From the NCBI GenBank assembly GCA_029747015.1, contig JAKOGI010000340.1, positions 264,001 to 328,000 of the forward strand: a stretch of DNA of 64,000 nucleotides, given 5' to 3'. Source of the stretch: Carnegiea gigantea. Its lineage: Eukaryota > Streptophyta > Magnoliopsida > Caryophyllales > Cactaceae. Shown piece after piece: positions 47,114 to 58,870 of this stretch. Below the pieces are notes generated by a model. That model ran no database searches and had not been told where the DNA came from. It saw only the letters and a program-made list of their open reading frames with translations. Positions within the stretch are counted from its first letter, which is position 1. Each line of letters opens with the position of its first letter. The position numbers were made by a program, and so were the translations under genes.

Positions 47114-47440
47114 TGTTGTAAAAAAATGCAGAGGAGATAAAAAATAACATAGAGATGAAAAAAAAAAAAGCTGCTGTTGCTTTATTACTTCTGAATAATT
47201 GGCTTATGAAAACTTGATAAAATGAACAACTACAAAAACCTATATTTATAGGGTAAGATAAAACTAACAAGAGAGAAAAATGTGGGAAGTTATTCCACAA
47301 TTAGCAAAAAGATTTGCAACTCCTATGATTATGTATTAAAAGAAAGGTAACAACCCAAAAGTGCTAAAATTTAGGAAACAAACTTTAGAAAAAGACTTGG
47401 CCAAGGATTTTTATTTTTTTTTTGGAATTAGTTTTCAATA
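47114..47440 (-). repeat. Middle LTR of the tandem copia
   Basis: 327 bp, minus strand TATTGAAAACTAATTCC ... ACAACA. Its 5' end is TATTG instead of TGTTG. It serves as 3' LTR of copy 2 and 5' LTR of copy 1. No TSD adjoins it. Confidence 0.9.
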
Positions 47441-48993
47441 CTCCCCCTTGATTGAAAATCGCAAATTCTAAGTTGCCTTTTGAGGAATTCATGTTGTGCT
47501 TGCGGAAGCGACTTTGTAAAAATATTAGCAACTTGTTCGGTTGTATCACATGTCTTCAAAATAATCTCTCCAACAGAAACACAACTTCGAATGAAGTGAT
47601 AACGAATGTCAATGTGTTTGGTTCTACTATGAAAAGTTGGGTTCTTTGTCATAGCAATAGCTGATCTGTTGTCACAAAAGATCTTAGTTGCACAGCTTTG
47701 CTTCTGCTTTAAATCAGAAAGAAGCCTTCTTAACCAAACAGTTTGACAAGTTGCTATAGTTGCAGCAATATACTCTGCCTCTGAAGTTGATAAGGCAACC
47801 ACTTCCTGCTTCTTTGAACACCAAGAAATCACACCAGACCCACGGTTGAACACATAACCAGATGTGCTCTTTCTATCGTCAATATCTCCAGCCCAATCAC
47901 TGTCTGTAAAGCCAGTTAACTTGAAATTTGATACTCTTGAGTACCAAATTCCATGATTGGTTGTACCTGCAACATACCTTAAAATTCTCTTTACAGCTCC
48001 AAGATGAAGCTTGCTTGGATTATGCATAAACCTGGATACAACTTTAATAGAGAAGGTAATGTCTGGCCTTGTATGAGACAAATAGTTTAAACCACCAACA
48101 AGACTCCTAAAATATGTAGCATCTGCCATTTCAGCACCATCTTCACGACACAACTTCTCATTGACATTCATGGGTGTGGCAGCAACCTTAAAATTCACCA
48201 TGTTAAATTTCCTCAGAAGATCCAACGCATATTTTCTTTGGGAAATAAAAATTCCATCTTTACCTTGTTTCACTTCAAAACCAAGAAAATAATGCAACAT
48301 ACCCAAATCCGACATCTCAAATTTCTTCACCATGCAAGCTTTGAAGTCAGCAACAACAGACCCACTAGAACCCATGTAAATCATATCATCAACATACAGG
48401 CATACCACAAGAAAATCATTCTCACCTACTGTCTTGAAATACAAAGTAGGCTCATTCATGCTTCTTTCAAAACCATTCTCCCGAAAATAAGAATCAATTT
48501 TGAAATACCAAGCTCGCGGGGCTTGTTTTAAGTCATACAATGTCTTCTTTAATCGGTAGACTTTTTCTTCTTGGCCACAAATTACAAAACCTTCAGGCTG
48601 TGAAACATAAACTTCTTCTTCCAGGTCACCGTTCAAAAATGCAGATTTCACATCAAACTGATATATAGGCCAAGACAATTGAGCAGCAAGTGCTATAAAA
48701 GTTCTCACAGTTTCAATGCGGGCAACAGGAGAGAAAGTTTCTTCGTAATCAATACCTTCTTGCTGTAAATAGCCCTTCACGACAAGCCTTGCCTTATGCT
48801 TTTGGATGCTCCCATCTGCATGATATTTGGTTCTGAATACCCATTTAAGTCCAATAGCTTTCTTTCCCTCTGGCAAGGCTACCAAGTCCCAGGTCTGATT
48901 TTTCTGAATGGCCAACAATTCCTCCTCCATAGCCTTGCACCATTTAGATTCGTTTGCAGCTTCTTCAAAGCAAATAGGATCTGAGACAAGCAA
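47428..48993 (-). pseudogene. Copia reverse transcriptase and RNase H, copy 2
   Basis: 521 residues, collinear with copy 1. It keeps [25 protein letters not shown] and [21 protein letters not shown]. It shares the unusual [12 protein letters not shown] with copy 1. It ends RGSIEN-stop inside the middle LTR. The domain is open and looks less changed than copy 1, but the polyprotein upstream is interrupted. Confidence 0.9.
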
Positions 48994-49189
48994 AGCAAAG
49001 GTGGAGGATGTGTAAACATTAACAACATATTTTGGGTTAGACCTTCTATCTCTTGTTGATCTTCGCAGTTGTAGTGAAGGTTGTGAAGGCTCTTCATTAC
49101 TGCATGGTGTTGTTGGAGTTAGTGGGGAGACAGGGGAACTTGCAGGAGACTCCTATCTTTCAATTGAAGGCAATTGTACCGGAATATTT

Positions 49190-50364
49190 TGGTGCACTTG
49201 TTGTTCACTTCAATCCCAGTTTGCAGTCTCATTAAACACAACATCCCTGCTAATTGTTATCTTGCCACTAACAGGGTTGTATAACTTATATGCTTTGGAT
49301 TCAGAAGAATAACTAACAAAAATATATTTCTCAGATTTTTCATCAAACTTCTGAGAGTATGTTTTAACCAAAGCATAAGCTACACAACCAAAAATTTTTA
49401 AGTGGCTTACCGTTGGCCTTATGCCTGTCCAAGCTTCATATGGCGTTCGATTACGAACAGCTCTTGTAGGAGACAGACTGAGAATGTATACTGCTGTTGC
49501 TACAGCTTCATCCCAAAATTAAGTGGGAAGACCTTTTGCTTTCATCATGCTTCTGGCCATCTCTACCACTGTTCGATTTTTTCTCTCAGCTACGCCGTTC
49601 TGCTCTGGTGTATATGGCGCTGTAAGCTCCTTGCAAATTCCATTTTCTTCACAAAAATTGGTGAACTCAGCTGAGATGAATTCTCCACCTCTATCTGTTC
49701 ATAATGTCTTTATTAAAAGACCACTTTGTCTTTCTGCACAAGCCTTGAATTTCTTGAATCTGCCAAAAGCTTTTGACTTGTTTTCCAAAAAATAGACCCA
49801 GCTCATGCGACTATAGTCATCTGTAATCAACAAAAAATATCTACTGCCACCAAGAGATTTAGTGTTCATAAGTCCACATAAATCTACATGTATTAACTCA
49901 AGACATTTAGACGCCCTCCAAGCCTTTCCCACAGGAAAAGGGTTTTTGCTTTGCTTCCCATAAACACAACTTTCACAGAAGCCAAGATCATCAAGTTTTG
50001 GCAGCCCAAACACCATCTTTTTTTGACTTAACAATTTCAGCCTATTAATATTCAGATGCCCATAACATAAATGCCATAATCTGGTTTCACTATCACCACT
50101 GGCAACCATAGCGTACCTCTTAACCATAGAGAGATTTAGCAGAAATATCTTGTTTTCAGTCATTGGAACTTCAGCAATGAGTTGGCCAGAGGATTTATCT
50201 CTAATGAAACAATGTCCGTCATCAAATAAAATAGAGTATCCAGTAACCATTAACTGTCCAATACTAAGCAAATTATGAGACAGACTCGGAACAAGCATCA
50301 CATCTTGCAAAATCTTAGCATTACCTTTGTTGATTGTAATGCTAATAGTACCTTTGCCTTCCAC
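49190..50364 (-). pseudogene. Copia integrase and pre-integrase, copy 2
   Basis: The frame 50364-49699 is open from protease C-terminus through CYGHLNINRLKLLSQKK, FCESCVYGKQSKNPFPVG and LIHVDLCGLMNTKSLGG to LIKTL, where CGA has become TGA just before the second catalytic Asp (TDRGGEF). The shared stop GLPT-stop-FWDEA lies at about 49522. The C-terminal KIFGCVAYALVKTYSQKFD is present (about 49400-49340). Confidence 0.85.
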
Positions 50365-51392
50365 TTGAATTTACTTGTTGTCTCCCAGTGTCACCTCTGA
50401 TTTTTGGGACTCATCAAGTTCCTTAAATGAAGATCGTGATCCAGACATATGGTTGGAGCAACCACTGTCCAAAAACCAAACATCAGTAGACTCTTTTTCA
50501 CATGAAAGAGCCATGAATAACTTACAATCTTCAGTTGTTTTCTCAGCAAAACTTGCTTGGCTAGCCTAATCCTTTTGCTTCTGCCAACAATACACTTCTA
50601 TATGGCCAGGCTTCTTACAATAGTTACAGAGAAATTTTTTGTTCTGCCTTTCGTCAGTGGAACCTCCTCTGCCTCGACCTCTGCCTTGGCCTCTTCCACG
50701 ACCTCTGCCTTGGTATCCACCTCAACCACGACCACGACCAGAATTTTCGGGAGTCTCCCCCTTCACCTGAAAAGCTTTTTCCTCACTCTGATCACAGGAC
50801 CTACTAACTCTCTCTTCATGGGCTTGCAAGGAACACATCAATTGACCAAAAGTATATGTAGACAGGTCCTTAGATTCTTCAATCGTAGCAACAATATAGG
50901 CAAAATTTTTGGTTAAACTTCTCAGCACCTTACTCACAACAGTTTCATTACCAACATTGTCACCATAAGTTCTCATTTGGCTAACAATCCCAGACACCCT
51001 AGACAAGAATTCTTGAACCGACTCTTTCTCTTTCATGGCCAAAGTTTCAAATTCACGACGAAGAGTCTGTAATTTTATAGTAAAAATTCTTACTTCAAAA
51101 TTTTTCATGCCTGAGTGGAAGTTGTAGCTGTTGCAATTCTCGAAAAAATTTCATCATCCAGTGCTGATTGGATGAGAAATAGGGCCTTGGCATCCTTCTT
51201 ACGAATCTCCCGCAGTTGTTGGTCAGGGTGAGCCGGTGCCGGATCAAGCTCAGTGTACCCATTGTCCACCAAATCCCATAATTCCTGAGATTTGAACATA
51301 GTCTTCATCTTGAGACTCCAAAGATGATATTTTTCCTCTTTGAATAAGGGAATCAGAGGCTGAGCTGAAGAATTCGAACCATTGCTAGCCAT
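50365..51392 (-). pseudogene. Copia Gag and protease, copy 2
   Basis: ATG at 51392 (MASNGSNSSAQPLIPLF). The Gag frame is broken near 51105 by a deletion of about 18 bp relative to copy 1. VLRSLTKNFAYIVATIEES, an RG-rich patch and the CNYCKKPGHIEVYC knuckle are present. Private stops occur after QKQKD (about 50567) and in DNK-stop-IQVEG (about 50371). The protease D-S-G-C motif lies near 50485-50450. Confidence 0.85.
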
Positions 51393-51393
51393 G

Positions 51394-51405
51394 GCTCTGA
51401 TACTA
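51394..51405 (-). other. Primer binding site of copy 2, one mismatch
   Basis: Minus strand TAGTATCAGAGC, 11 of 12 to the iMet-type site. Confidence 0.85.
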
Positions 51406-51408
51406 GTT

Positions 51409-51738
51409 TGTGGTAAAAAAATGCAGAGGAAAAAGACAGAAGATAGAAAATAATAGAGGGATGAAAAAAATAGCTGCTATTGCTTTATTACTTTTGAATA
51501 ATTGGCTTATGAAAACTTGATAAAATGAACAACTACAAACACCTATATTTATAGGCTAAGATAAAACTACCAAGAGAGAAAAATGTGGGAAGTTATTCCA
51601 CAATTAGCAACAAGATTTGCAACTCCTATGATTATGCCTAAAGAAAAGGTAACAACCCAAGAGTGCTAAAATTTAGGAAACAAACTTTAGAAAAAGACTT
51701 GGTCAAGGATTTTTTTTTTTTCCAATCAGTTTTCAACA
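51409..51738 (-). repeat. Outer 5' LTR of the tandem copia
   Basis: 330 bp, minus strand TGTTGAAAACTGATTGG ... TTTTTTACCACA, followed to the right by the TSD TCATT (51739-51743). Confidence 0.9.
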
Positions 51739-51743
51739 TCATT

Positions 51744-52170
51744 GACGGCCTTCATATCTCTGAAAACGAGCCCCCTATCATATTTCAATTTGCATACTTT
51801 CAATAAGCTAATCCAATGAATCATTCGATTCTCCTAATTGTAACCCTACCAGAAACAAACAATCGAGGATTGAATAGTCTGGCACATCTTCTTCGTGAGC
51901 TTGAAAACCCCCATAATGTAGGTTGGGATAGCTTGGTGATAGCCTTTATCAACACCTCCTTCCCCCCCCAGAAACTAACTTTTCCATCCACCTCGATGTA
52001 CATTTTTTAAGAGAATCCGCTAGGAACAAGAACGACTTTTTTTGCGAGTGACCCAAAAAAAGTAGGAGCTCACAAATTTTTATCATGCAATAAGACCTCA
52101 TTGATGTCCAAAAGGAGTGTGATTTGATTCATGCGTTCAGTTGAAACCCCTTTACTAAACATCATATTTG
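51744..52170 (-). pseudogene. LINE ORF2, post-RT segment
   Basis: Minus strand: SKGVSTERMNQITLLLDINE, then PTFFGSLAKKV and DGKVSFWGGKEVLIKAITKL (about 51990-51940), typical of plant LINE ORF2 downstream of RT. It ends at the copia insertion (DMKAVND) and resumes at 42782. It includes stops and shifts. Confidence 0.8.
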
Positions 52171-52175
52171 ATTAG

Positions 52176-52459
52176 TGTAATGCCCTGACCCTTTATGGGT
52201 CGCTGACAGTTACTAGGAATAGTTTCAAGGATCATCGACTGGCCCCACAAATCACTACAAGTCTTTCTGGCATACTTCATCCTCACTCACATGCTGCCTG
52301 AGAAACTTCTCAGGACATCACCTATCATAAAATTTTCCCACAGCAAACACCCTTAACTGTAGAGTTCTTATGATGAGTGGGCTACTCGAAAAGAAAGGTG
52401 CATCTTTGGTGATTTAATTAGTCGCATCAAATCTTTTAAGCCACTTACGGTGTGTTACA
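52176..52459 (-). mobile_element. Cassandra-like solo LTR with a 5S rRNA-like segment
   Basis: 284 bp on the minus strand, TGTAACACACC ... GGGCATTACA. The segment 52373-52293 reads like a diverged 5S rRNA 3' half: AACTCTACAGTTAAGGGTG (5S: AACTCCGAAGTTAAGCGTG), TGATAGGTGATGTCCTGAGA (5S: GGATGGGTGACCTCCTGGGA). Flanking ATTAG (52171-52175) and AATAG (52460-52464) match at 4 of 5, as a TSD. Cassandra TRIM LTRs carry 5S promoters. No second LTR is present, so this is a solo LTR inside the LINE. Confidence 0.8.
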
Positions 52460-52464
52460 AATAG

Positions 52465-52959
52465 TATCTCCTCAAGGACGCCAACTTGAACAAGATCTCT
52501 ACGAATAGTACATGAGAGATAATAGGAGCAGAGGCATACAGACTGTAACCTCATAGTATTGTCCTTCGACTACTCTCCTTAGAACACCAGTTAGACCTCT
52601 AGAGAAAAATAAACAAAGAGAGGGGGAGATGAGCTCCCCATGTCGAATACCTCTACTCGGGATAACATGACTACTGCAATAGCCATTGATAAGAAAGGAA
52701 AAAGAAGCTGACTTAATGCAACCCACGATAAGGTCGACCCACTCTGGTTTAAAACCCAGTTTCAACATATGACCAGACAAAAAGGGCTCCTTAACTCTAT
52801 CAAATGCATTATAATATCCAACTTGACAGCCATGGAACCACTCAAGCAAGTGTCCCCTCTCATAGTATGCAAGATCTCGAAGGCTATGAGAATGTTATCA
52901 AAGATCTAATGGCCCTGACTACCTTGACCGCATTATAGAGGTTGATGGGCCGAAGTTAT
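52465..52959 (-). pseudogene. LINE ORF2 reverse transcriptase segment
   Basis: Minus strand: RPINLYNAVKVV near 52950, DNILIAFEILHTMRG (52900-52855), then YNAFDRVKEPFLSGHMLKLG and SFLINGYCSSHVIPSRGIRH (usually RGIRQGDP). About 90 bp of the family sequence appears to be missing between the first two blocks. The catalytic FADD box is degraded: about 52515-52485 reads SHVLFVEILF. It lies between the two solo LTRs. Confidence 0.8.
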
Positions 52960-54007
52960 TGTTGACTTTAAGAGTCACATATTAATTTTGATGATAACAA
53001 ACAACATCATTAGTGTTATATATTAAATTGTGAAGTGAGTTGATTTTATAATTATTCTACTTCATATATAATATTTATGGTCAGTCCAATATGCTTTTAT
53101 TGATATTGACTCCCTTAGTGGCTAAGAAAGGTTCGATTAAACACAAAATTAATTAAAGCCTTGGATATGAAAGCAAGATATTGAAACCTGGGTATGCACA
53201 AGGAAAAAATATGTGTGATCTTAGTTGATTTGATTAATTAAGAAAAATCACTAAGCTATCCTTAAAATTTGAAATTCAAATTTCGAGTAAGTAAACTAAG
53301 AATTTTGCCATGATTTTATCCTCATCAATGATAATTGCCATAAAGACATTATGTGCTATGATTTGAGATTAAATTTAGCAGCATTATCTTTTGATACTTG
53401 AGCAAATTTCTACAATACTTTGAAAAAGATATTGTACAGCTTAATATCTATCCAGATCGTGGCAAGGATGGCAAGAGAATCAAAACAGATGCTGTCAACT
53501 AGAAACCAAGGGCCTGAAATACAATTTCAGCATGCACTGGGCAGAATTTTCTTTCTTGGTGCACGTCCACTTGAGCTTATAAATAGACGCCAAATAAGGA
53601 AGAGCAAGCATCCAAAAAAAAGTTGCAAGAACATTGAATTATACATTTATGAATTTACTCTGAACATTACATTGGTATTAAAAGTTGTGCGTGTATTGAG
53701 GAATTCTTTATTAAGGAGTGAACTTAAGAGTTGGTATAAGGTCACAACTTCCCCATACTTAAATCAAGAGGTTGATTTAAGTACTTGGGATCTCTAGAGT
53801 GAGGTATTCATCTTAATAAAAGAAGTATAGAGTTGAATCCTAGAGTTGGATAACTCTTGACGGGGACTTAAGCCTGATTGAGGCCCAACCTCGTTAAAAT
53901 ATTGCTGCGTATTGTCTCATTTTAATTTCTATTCTTGCTTTTAATCTTTTTTTTAAAATTTCTGTGGTCACCCTATTCACCCCCCTTTAGGGTGATCTGA
54001 GTCTTCA
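52960..54007 (+). mobile_element. Solo LTR, 1,048 bp, with perfect TSD GTTAT
   Basis: TGTTGACTTTAAGAG ... CTGAGTCTTCA, flanked by GTTAT at 52955-52959 and 54008-54012. The 3' part (GACTTAAGCCTGATTGAGGC, then CTATTCACCCCCC) is of the kind seen near the end of plant copia LTRs, which sets the orientation. No internal region is present. A 125-codon frame at 53420-53797 has no recognisable motif. Confidence 0.85.
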
Positions 54008-54012
54008 GTTAT

Positions 54013-55474
54013 AAAATCTGTTACGACTTCAGTTTTTTTAGGAATGAGGGTGACAAAATTGTGATTAAGCTTGAGTGGGGTCAGATGCTTTAAAGGACAG
54101 ACAAAACAATATAGAGACATGATCACCGATACAATACAGAAATTTTTAGAAGAGGAACGAGTTCGTCCATCCAGGTCAACTGCTTTGTAAAGTTTGTTTT
54201 AAGGAAGAATAGTTTCCTCATGAACATAGGGTCAATAGAGAGACGCATTCATTTATGGGGTGACCCTGGATGATATGTAAGAAAGTACAACATTATTGTC
54301 TACAACTTGTCAGGAAGTAAATAAATCACCATAGTATCATTACTGGTGTGCCACACACCATTAGCATCCAACAACCTAGTTATAGTATTTTTAGCCCTAC
54401 TCATATAGCTTTAGATTAGAACCACTGGGTATTAGCATCCTCATACTTAAGGTCATCCGAGTGCGCACTCTACTACCAAAGAATTTCCCCTTTTTTCTTC
54501 CATTCTCTAATTTGTCCAAGCGTATGCTATCCACTGATAGCATCATTATCATGCCTTATTTGAGACTCAACCTTTTGGATTTAACTGCCTCTTGACCAAA
54601 AGTGTCCAAGTTCTATTTGATGAGCTCCTTAGAACAAATTGTCCAGCCAAAAGATGAAATTTTACACGACATTTGGGTGAGAGGAGGTTGAGGCCAAGGC
54701 AACAGCATCCTTGCGGGGAAGGTCAGTGAACCACATGTTCTCAAATGGATTCTTATGCCAGCTCTGTCCATCTATATTGGGATTGGATTTTATAAGGATA
54801 TGGAGGTGGTCGGATGTATCAAAATCAACATGAGACTTTAAGCATTAGGGAAAATTAGGGACTAGTAAGTATCAGCACTGAAGCAATCCAACCTTTCCCC
54901 AAGCACAATACCGCTATCTTGCTAGTTACACCAAGTAAAGTCATACCTAGAGCAGCCAAGGTCACAGAGGCCATTATCAATGAAGGAATCTCTGAAGCTA
55001 TCAGTGACAGATTGAGATTTTGGAGGCCCCTCTTCATCTCGCTATGGAAAAAATTTCATTAAGATTGCCACCAACAAGCCATGGTAGACTGGAGCGGGTT
55101 TTTAAGTAAGAGATTAGCTCAACATTTTTAAATTTTTTGCCCCTTAGACTAGCCGTAAATGCTACTAAACCACCAAGCAAGAACATCGCTGACTTATTGA
55201 GCAGTAACATCTATACAATGAAGGAAGCAAGAAAGAAAATCAACATTCGCATTTGTTTCCCAAAGGAGACCCAAACCACCAGACCGTCCCCAGGCGTCAA
55301 CAAAAATACCACGAAAATACCAAGTTCACATAAAAGGTCCCCTATTTTGGTCTGGCTTTTCTTGATTCCTAAAAGGAAGGCCATTTTAGGTGCAAGTCTT
55401 TGTAGAAATCCACAAAGATCAGAAACTGCCTGGGTCGTGGCTAAACCCCGATAGTCTAGATAAAGTATACTCAT
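54013..55474 (-). pseudogene. LINE ORF2 N-terminal endonuclease region
   Basis: ATG at 55474; MSILYLDYRGLATTQAV corresponds to the usual MSILSWNCRGLG start of plant LINE endonucleases, with the active-site Asn changed to Asp. MAFLLGIKKSQTK corresponds to FLVETK, so the catalytic Glu is also lost. SFRDSFIDNGLCDLG and DFTWCN lie near 55000-54920 in another frame, and ERLD follows. The piece ends with NFVTLIPKKTEVVTDF at about 54060-54013, just upstream of the RT segment. Not active as read. Confidence 0.75.
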
Positions 55475-56539
55475 GGTGCTTTGCCGGGCGACTCAACAAC
55501 CTCTACTAGAACAGTAGAAGATGATGACTTCTCTAGGTTGTGTCAATAAGTCTGATTTTTTGGTCTCTATCTTTGGGAGGTTGAGCATCATGTTGCTTGC
55601 ATTTGAAACTTCTCCGCCAATAACCACAAAAACCTAAGCATCAATAATCATATTCGAAGACCCATTGCCATTAATGAATCCCTTCTACCCACCCTTGTTC
55701 TCAAACATGGGGTTATCAAATATAAGTTTTGTATGAACATTTAGGTTGAGCCTTTGACTTGTAGAAGGCCAAAAACAGTCCCCCCCCCCCCGGCTAGTAT
55801 TCAGCACTGTACCTACGGGACCCCAATGGGGAAGTTCGCAGCCATGCACCATATTGTAAGTTAGGGTCTCCTTCTTTACCTTCAATGGTCTTAGAACCCT
55901 TCAAGACATGCCCTAACTTACCACATCCATAACGAAAATCAAGGCGTTTGACAAATTTGAACCGAAACCAGATCGGTTTTTCAGTGACCATGATGACATT
56001 GATAGCTCGTTGAAGTTGCTTAGAGATATCAATTTCTGCCCTCAAACATAGAGCTTTACCACCTCCATCATATTATGTTTTCGCAATGGACCAATTCACC
56101 AATATTAGAAGCGAGCTGCCGACCAAAGGGGGTTGTTTGCTTCTTACTTGGGACATCATAAGCTTTGACCTAAAAATGCGCCGTTGTAAATGCCACCTCA
56201 GAGGGACTCTCTAGCCTTATCATATGTTTTAAAAGGAAAATATGTCCATGAAATGCCCAAAGGCCTTCATTCAAAACATAATCTTTATCAGCATGACTGA
56301 AGAACTAGAAGACAAAAACATTCACATCTAAGTCTCGAACAACCAAGCCTTTAGCTAGCTTCCATAGATTATGGATTATCGATTTCATGGCCCTAGCATT
56401 AAAGGAAACATTAATGTCCAGATGTCCAAGCAAACATAGGGCAATCTACTCGTTCTTCGCATTATCTTCTTCATCCTCCACAATAATCACCTTTTCTTCA
56501 TCAGTTGTTAATGTGAGATTCTACCACGCCACTTGCCAT
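55475..56539 (-). pseudogene. LINE ORF1, DUF4283-like with a degraded zinc knuckle
   Basis: Candidate ATG at 56539 (MASGVVES, one-base shift soon after). LTTDEEKVIIVEDEEDN, FNARAMKSIIHNLWKLAKGL and NEGLWAFHGHIFLLK (about 56500-56230) are the DUF4283 nucleic-acid-binding part of plant LINE ORF1. RAEIDISKQLQRAINVIM (56043-55990), then YGCGKLGHVLKGS, where the last zinc Cys of the CCHC_4 knuckle is Ser. GDPNLQYGAWLRTSPLG follows. A poly-C run at 55780-55791 lies near the end. Several stops. Confidence 0.75.
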
Positions 56540-58105
56540 GTCCTATGAGTTTAACATGGGGTTCAAGTAATGGTTGCACCCAATGCTAGAGAGAATACGC
56601 GAGCTCAAAAAGCCAGGAGGGCACCAACCAAAGACAATGACAAACCCACACACATCAGTGGGAAGCCAGACGACTGCAACCTTACCGGAGGAAGGCCAGA
56701 GACTCACTCAAAACTAGCGTTAGGGGTTCCTAGCTTTGGAGATGGAATTGTCTTTTTTTAGGCCCATAGGCACTTGTTATTTTCCTTTTTGTTTACATAA
56801 GGATGGAATTTAATTAAAGAAATATAGCTTTAAGACCAGAAGACATGTGTTGCAGGAAAGTGGGAGAGAGTGAATGGGAAATTTTGGGAAAACAGCCAAC
56901 ACAATCCCATCTTTGTCAATGTCACGACTCATGATTAGGACTGTAAATCGGACACTCAAATTGTCGAGTCACCAAAAGTTAAACACGACCTTGAGTTAAC
57001 TCGACCCCCAACTAGCTCTAAATTTTTCTGGGTTGGGCTTGAGATTAGCATCGGTCAACTCACTTAGCTTGATTTTTATCTTTAACGATTTGTGTTGCTC
57101 AATTGAATTAACCTTGGTAATAGTTTGGTCCACTCTTTGTCTCTTGAACTGACAATGAAATTGGAAATGAACTTTCGTTATTGTGGAACATTAAAGAAAA
57201 TTTTCAAGTTGAAGTGTAGACGCATAGACAACAAGTCAAATTTTAGGTCAAAATTAGCTTCAGACTTTAAAATAGGAAAATCTTGTGTACAATTGAAAGA
57301 AAAATCCATGATGGTACTTGATGTTTTTGTATGGTAGATAAATCTGGCTACTTAGGTTGGACCAAATTTTGCTAGCATAGTCTAGCCCAAGTAGTTTGGA
57401 TTTAGGCTTGAGGCTTAGCCAAATTCCTCAAGCTCCACAAGCTTCAAGATGGACCCGACCCTTGTTCCAATTTGACTACAACAAATGGTCATGAATCCTA
57501 GTTGTCTTGAGCTCCTCTTGCGGAATTGTACACCTACTCATGAGCCATAAGGAAATAGATTTAAACCAAGTTGGTCACTTCGGTCTATAATCGTCCATCT
57601 CAAAACCCGTCAAACCTGACGTATCCTTGTCAAATCTAAACTAGAGGTTGAAAAAGCATGACTCATGCAAAAAAGTTCGGCTTCAAGTGATGGCAAGTCT
57701 ACATATTTATGCAAATCATGACCATAAATAGGCCGAGTCGGAAACCTTGAAACATCTAGTGGAGGCCCATTATTTCATGTAAAAAAACATTTTTGTATTA
57801 CTATAATCATCTTCAAGTGCATCTAAAATGATTATGGGTATAAGCATTACCCAAATGAATAAGCTGAAAACAAACTAAACCAATTTTAAAATTTATAAAA
57901 ATCATGCTGATAGTTTAGATAGTTTGCTTCCAACGAACCGAGGAATTGATAGTTTCATGATCTTTGCAACGGCCAAATGAAGTTGTTGTGATTATAGTCA
58001 TTAATCATATATGTCCCTAAACACTACTTGTCAATTGTTAGGGACTATAATTATAACGCTCACAAATAGGCTCGGTTTATGAAGCATCATGCAAATGAAT
58101 AAGTG
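56540..58105. other. LINE 5' flank and anonymous spacer
   Basis: The first ~300 bp may be the LINE 5' untranslated part; the 5' border could not be set. No gene is supported. A 70-codon frame at 57125-57337 has no recognisable motif. Confidence 0.35.
57895..58095. repeat. Dispersed repeat, copy 2
   Basis: Same order of blocks as 39360-39610 (TGCTGATAGTTTAGATAGTTTG, GAAGTTGTTGTGATTATAGTC, TTAGGGACTATAATTAT). Diverged; family unknown. Confidence 0.4.
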
Positions 58106-58115
58106 AGTTAAAGGG

Positions 58116-58640
<525 letters not shown>

Positions 58641-58833
58641 AATCTCTTTTTGGTAATTAGATGAACATAAGTAATATTAACCATGTTGTCAAATTCAAAG
58701 AGCAAGATAACAACGACGGCTACAACAATGACGGCAACAACAACAATAGTAATAATAAAAAAAATCATGGAAATCATATTTATATTTCTATTATCTCTAG
58801 TTGCTCAAATTTATAGTTGTGTAAAAAATGACA

Positions 58834-58834
58834 A

Positions 58835-58870
<36 letters not shown>

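Larger units (their letters stand above)
42788..51738 (-). mobile_element. Tandem Ty1/copia: three LTRs and two internal regions (Tork-like)
   Basis: Structure on the minus strand: LTR 51738-51409, internal copy 2, LTR 47440-47114, internal copy 1, LTR 43127-42788. A perfect TSD TCATT lies only at the outer ends (42783-42787 and 51739-51743). Each internal region has its own iMet primer site and full gag-protease-integrase-RT-RNase H order. Both copies share a stop in integrase, and each has private mutations as well. Such three-LTR forms are usually explained by unequal recombination between the LTRs of one insertion or during integration. RT and RNase H resemble the Tork clade. Confidence 0.9.
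42296..56539 (-). mobile_element. L1-type plant LINE, interrupted by three LTR insertions and 3'-truncated
   Basis: LINE pieces on the minus strand, 5' to 3': 56539-54013 (ORF1 and endonuclease), 52959-52465 (reverse transcriptase), 52170-51744 (post-RT), 42782-42296 (zinc-ribbon-like RT-adjacent region). The gaps are a solo LTR (52960-54007), a Cassandra-like solo LTR (52176-52459) and a tandem copia (42788-51738), each with its own TSD. Removing them joins the LINE frame, for example DMKAVND to TILAK across the copia. The 3' end, RNase H region and poly(A) tail are missing. Many stops and shifts; inactive. Confidence 0.8.

Noticed and set aside
52293..52373. A 5S rRNA gene on the minus strand
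   Set aside because: Only part of the 5S sequence matches, with many substitutions, and it lies within a TG...CA unit bounded by a near-perfect TSD. A Cassandra-like LTR explains it better.
53420..53797. A 125-codon frame as a host gene
   Set aside because: It lies wholly inside the solo LTR 52960-54007, has no recognisable motif and is most likely chance or LTR leader sequence.
56936..57500. Second hAT MITE starting TAGGACTGTAAATCGG and ending ATGAATCCTA
   Set aside because: Only about five terminal bases match, and the flanking 8-mers CTCATGAT and GTTGTCTT do not agree.
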